Origin: DAIRVC01 sp036803025
GTDB taxonomy: Bacteria; Chloroflexota; Anaerolineae; Anaerolineales; E44-bin32
Length of the DNA: 17,710 nt
Assembly (NCBI GenBank): GCA_036803025.1
Contig: DAIRVC010000043.1
Location: 1 to 17,710, forward strand
Reading direction: 5' to 3'
Shown: positions 15,296 through 17,710 of the stretch, in pieces
How the letters are laid out: every line of letters starts with the position of its first letter
Position numbering within the stretch: position 1 is the first letter of the stretch
Made by a program: the position numbers and the translations under genes
Notes under the pieces: generated by a model
What the model was told of the DNA's origin: nothing
Seen by the model: only the letters and a program-made list of their open reading frames with translations
The model's database searches: none

Positions 15296-15888
15296 CTCAA
15301 CAGCCCCCCTTGATCGGCCGGGTAACTCGCAGCAGCACACGCGGTTTCGTCGGCGCCATCCGCCTGCCGGAGCCTGATATCCCCGTCTTCGGTTCGTTCT
15401 GCAAGGCCGACGCCCAGCAGGGACGGAGCTCCGTGATCGGGCTGATCTATGACATCAGCGTTGAGGACGATGGGTTCACCAGGCAGATCGCCACCTCCCC
15501 GTCGGCCAAGCCGGAAGAGATCGCCGACGCGCAATGCAACCGTCACGTCCCTGTTGAATTCAGCGCCGTCGCGGTCGGATACCTGGCCGAGGACGGATAC
15601 CGCTACGCTCTGCCTCCCCAACCGCCTCTCAGCATGGCGACGATCCAGTCGATGCTCCCTGGCGAAGTCCGCGACTTCACCCGGCGGACGGAGTGGTTCT
15701 CACTTGTGTTGGGGGCGCCGGAGATCCCCGCCGACGAACTGCTCGTCGCCGCGATACGGTTCGCCGCCCAGGCGCGGCCTCAGAGCGAACGCCCTCCGTT
15801 CTTGCGGGAGGCGGGCGGTCGCTGCGCGCGGCTGCTCGGGCGCGACCTGGTGCGGCTCGAGACGGTTCTTGGCAGTCTGTCCGGATGA
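15292..15888 (+). CDS. Stand-alone HAS-barrel-like protein between NurA and HerA
   Basis: This is a 198-residue protein. The N-terminal half (about 5-110) has the beta-strand and turn pattern of the HAS barrel (HerA/ATP-synthase barrel): IGRVTRSSTRGFVGAI at 8-23, VFGSFCKAD at 32-40, SSVIGLIYDISV at 46-57 and PVEFSAVAVGYL at 87-98. The C-terminal half (about 110-198) is helical and ends LLGRDLVRLETVLGSL. No ATPase or nuclease motif is present. HerA normally carries its own HAS barrel, and the HerA here does too, so this is an extra subunit that may bridge NurA and HerA or load them on DNA. The ATG at 15292 has GAGGA about 11 nt upstream, which is rather far. The final 51 bases are part of a 55-bp stretch repeated after the N run, an assembly effect that leaves this protein's end unchanged. 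The family call is from pattern only. Confidence 0.72.
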   Translation: MTQQPPLIGRVTRSSTRGFVGAIRLPEPDIPVFGSFCKADAQQGRSSVIGLIYDISVEDDGFTRQIATSPSAKPEEIADAQCNRHVPVEFSAVAVGYLAEDGYRYALPPQPPLSMATIQSMLPGEVRDFTRRTEWFSLVLGAPEIPADELLVAAIRFAAQARPQSERPPFLREAGGRCARLLGRDLVRLETVLGSLSG

Positions 15889-15892
15889 CCGT
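15838..15892 (+). repeat. 55-bp direct repeat, copy 1 (contig end)
   Basis: This 55-bp stretch, containing the last codons and stop of the barrel gene, is identical to 15993-16047. It directly touches the 100-N run, and the copy on the other side directly touches it too. That geometry fits two contig ends sharing one k-mer and not a biological duplication. Confidence 0.95.
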
Positions 15893-15992
15893 NNNNNNNN
15901 NNNNNNNNNNNNNNNNNNNNNNNNNNNNNNNNNNNNNNNNNNNNNNNNNNNNNNNNNNNNNNNNNNNNNNNNNNNNNNNNNNNNNNNNNNNN
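15893..15992. other. Scaffold gap of exactly 100 N, probably false
   Basis: One hundred undetermined bases, the conventional filler for a gap of unknown size. Because both edges carry the same 55 bp, the true distance is most likely an overlap of 55 bp, so about 155 bp of this window (the Ns plus one repeat copy) probably do not exist in the genome. Confidence 0.97.
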
Positions 15993-16047
15993 GGGCGCGA
16001 CCTGGTGCGGCTCGAGACGGTTCTTGGCAGTCTGTCCGGATGACCGT
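15993..16047 (+). repeat. 55-bp direct repeat, copy 2 (contig start)
   Basis: Identical base for base to 15838-15892. It contains a second copy of the barrel gene's last codons with the stop at 16041-16043; this is not a second gene. Confidence 0.95.
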
Positions 16048-16287
16048 AGTGGACCTCGGCTCCGCCGCACTGGAATCGACCGCTAAGGCAGGAAGAGAAC
16101 GGCGGGATCGAAGACGGAGCCGGCCCCCTTTCGGCTCAGCAGCCGTGCTGGCCGGCATCCTGGTCCCGGCGGATTCGTCCAGTCGCGGAGACCGACAAGG
16201 CTGACGCCGCAGCCTCGCTCACGAGAGCGGCGGTCCAGGTCCCCGAGATGTGCAGCCTAAGGCTTCTGCGGACGGAGGTGGTTTGAG
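16044..16287 (+). other. Spacer of about 240 bp upstream of herA, no confident gene
   Basis: This stretch between the barrel gene's stop and HerA holds no recognisable protein on either strand. A 54-codon frame (16040-16204) starts in an ATGA overlap with the barrel stop, but its composition (Arg-rich, with AGA, GGA and CGA codons) is unlike its neighbours. A hairpin lies at 16205-16232: a CGCCGC/GCGGCG stem, a small internal loop, then CTCG/CGAG around CTCA. No T-run follows it, so it is not a standard terminator. I see no clear promoter. The length is unusual for an otherwise compact module and could hold an RNA regulatory element. Confidence 0.5.
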
Positions 16288-17710
16288 ATGGCCGACGCGC
16301 ATTCCCTTGATCAGGTCTTCGGAGAACGCGCCCCTGAGACACCTCTGGGCGTCGTACTGGGCGGCTCGCTTTCCACCGGCCTTCTGGTGCGGCTCGAGCA
16401 ACGCCTGTCGGTCGAGCATCTGGCGGTGGGGCGCTACGTGGTCATTCACGGGAGCAGCGATCGCAAGTTCTTCGGCATTGTGACCGACATCGGCCTCGAC
16501 GCCACCAACCCCGACCTGCTCCGCCAGCCGCCTCCTCCCGACGATCCGTTCACCACCGAGGTGTACGGGCGTGAGGTCGGCTTCGGCACGCTCCAGGTCA
16601 GCCCAATGCTGATGCTCGATCCACAAGACGAGGAGCCGCGCCCCAACAAGACCGTGCCGGCGCACTTCTCCAAGGTCTTCGAGGCTTCACGGGAAGACGT
16701 CGAGCGGGTTTTCGGGCCCGAGGATGACAGGCACCTGTTCTTGGGCACGCCTCTCGACATGGAAAGCGTCCACGTCAATATCGATCTCGAGCGATTCGTC
16801 GAGCGGTCGTCCGGTGTCTTCGGCAAGAGTGGCACCGGTAAGTCATTCATCACCCGCATCCTGCTGGCAGGCATCATTCGAGCGGGCAAGTCCTCGGCGT
16901 TGATCTTTGACATGCACAACGACTACGGCTACGCCGTCAAAGATGAGGCCGGGCGCGAGTTCAAAGGGCTCAGGCAGCTCTTCACCGACGGGCGAGTGAG
17001 CGTGATGACCCTCGACGAAGCCACCTCTCGGGCCAGAGGCAGCAAGGTCGACAGGGTGCTGCGCATCGGCTTCGAGCAGATCGAGCCGGAGGACATAGAG
17101 CTGCTTGCCGGACTGCTCGGGCTGAACGATGTCCAGGTTGGCGCCCTGTACATGCTGCACCGCCGACTTCAGGACCGCTGGATCGAGCGCATCCTTCAGG
17201 ACGAGCTGGACCCGGACATCCAGGACCTGATCGAAGACAAGTCCATCCCAGAAATGACTTTCGACGCGATCCGGCGCAGGCTCGAACGCCTCAGGCGGAT
17301 GGATTTCCTGGTTCCCGGGAAGGGAGAGGACTTCATCGAAGACCTCTTCAGGCGGCTGAATATGCCTTCAAGCGTCGTGCTTGAGTTTGGCAAGCACGGC
17401 ACCAATCTCGCCGCCTATCTGCTCGTCGCCAACTTCCTCACACGTCGCATCCACCGCCGCTATGTGTCCGAGATGGATCGGGCGGCCGGCAAGCTGGCCG
17501 AGGAACCCAAGCCTCTCGTGATTGTGATCGAGGAGGCCCACAAGTTCCTCGATCCCAAGGTGGCCGCCGATACCATTTTCGGCACCATCGCGCGAGAGAT
17601 GCGCAAGTACCGGGTGACCCTGTTGATCGTCGACCAACGCCCGAGCGGGATCGACGACGAGGTCATGAGCCAGATCGGCACGCGCGTGACCTGCCTGCTC
17701 GACAACGAGG
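16288..17710 (+). CDS. herA: HerA-type hexameric DNA translocase ATPase (3' end outside window)
   Basis: The first 474 codons of a HerA/FtsK-superfamily ATPase that pumps duplex DNA and works with NurA in end resection. A HAS barrel occupies about 17-75 (GVVLGGS near 21-27 to GIVTDIGLDA). Walker A is GKSGTGKS at 179-186. The HerA-typical IFDMHNDYG lies at 206-214 (D208, H210, D212). Walker B is LVIVIEEAH at 410-418, with E415/E416 as catalytic candidates. DQRPSGIDDEVMSQIGTR follows, the conserved segment after Walker B. The frame is still open at the window end; family length is about 500-600, so a short C-terminal part is missing. The ATG at 16288 has GGAGG with 9 nt spacing. The gene follows nurA and the barrel gene on the same strand. 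Function by family is confident; whether it serves repair or phage defence is not visible here. Confidence 0.93.
   Translation, partial: MADAHSLDQVFGERAPETPLGVVLGGSLSTGLLVRLEQRLSVEHLAVGRYVVIHGSSDRKFFGIVTDIGLDATNPDLLRQPPPPDDPFTTEVYGREVGFGTLQVSPMLMLDPQDEEPRPNKTVPAHFSKVFEASREDVERVFGPEDDRHLFLGTPLDMESVHVNIDLERFVERSSGVFGKSGTGKSFITRILLAGIIRAGKSSALIFDMHNDYGYAVKDEAGREFKGLRQLFTDGRVSVMTLDEATSRARGSKVDRVLRIGFEQIEPEDIELLAGLLGLNDVQVGALYMLHRRLQDRWIERILQDELDPDIQDLIEDKSIPEMTFDAIRRRLERLRRMDFLVPGKGEDFIEDLFRRLNMPSSVVLEFGKHGTNLAAYLLVANFLTRRIHRRYVSEMDRAAGKLAEEPKPLVIVIEEAHKFLDPKVAADTIFGTIAREMRKYRVTLLIVDQRPSGIDDEVMSQIGTRVTCLLDNE

Noticed and set aside
15449..16204. Frames running through the N stretch
   Set aside because: They depend on undetermined bases and on the duplicated 55 bp, which are assembly artefacts.
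1..17710. CRISPR array, tRNA, rRNA or insertion sequence
   Set aside because: No regularly spaced repeats, tRNA-like cloverleaf, rRNA signature, transposase motif or terminal inverted repeats were seen on either strand.

Overview
The window looks like a piece of a high-GC, environmentally assembled genome, most likely Chloroflexota (class Anaerolineae or a relative). The hints are a GAF-rich soluble histidine kinase, a MutL-type ASKHA protein next to zinc-ribbon and membrane proteins of unknown function, and a bacterial NurA/HerA pair. This placement rests on gene content and family recall, not on any search. No rRNA, tRNA, CRISPR array or insertion sequence is visible.

Layout. (1) 1-423, plus strand: the 3' end of a phosphoglucomutase/phosphomannomutase gene, convergent with everything up to 13.9 kb. 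(2) 432-5783, minus strand: three tightly coupled signalling genes. In transcription order they are a P-loop ATPase fused to an OmpR-type DNA-binding domain, a pseudoreceiver-GAF-GAF-GAF-PAS histidine kinase, and a receiver-histidine kinase. (3) 5862-13926, minus strand: eight genes in one direction with overlaps or short gaps. In transcription order they are an 80-aa protein, a 248-aa protein with a membrane segment at each end, a 211-aa polytopic membrane protein, a 736-aa zinc-ribbon/WL-repeat membrane protein, a 233-aa polytopic membrane protein, a 586-aa MutL-like ASKHA protein, a 355-aa protein with barrel-sandwich and KOW-like segments, and a 180-aa protein ending in an LPATG sorting-like signal. 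A strong 12-bp-stem hairpin (5799-5832) separates blocks 3 and 2. (4) About 13927-14040: a compact divergent promoter region. (5) 14041-17710, plus strand: NurA nuclease, a stand-alone HAS-barrel-like protein, then HerA ATPase, cut by the window end.

How they may work together. NurA and HerA form a DNA end-processing machine (helicase/translocase plus nuclease), and the small barrel protein between them is a candidate accessory subunit. Block 3 has no named pathway. It combines an ATPase of the actin/hexokinase/Hsp70 superfamily with several membrane proteins and a surface-anchoring candidate, and no cobalamin mutase is present, so a membrane-associated assembly is a reasonable but unproven idea. 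The signalling block downstream could regulate it or could simply be adjacent.

Assembly caution: the 100-N run at 15893-15992 is flanked by an exact 55-bp direct repeat. This is almost certainly two contig ends overlapping by one k-mer, not a biological gap or repeat.
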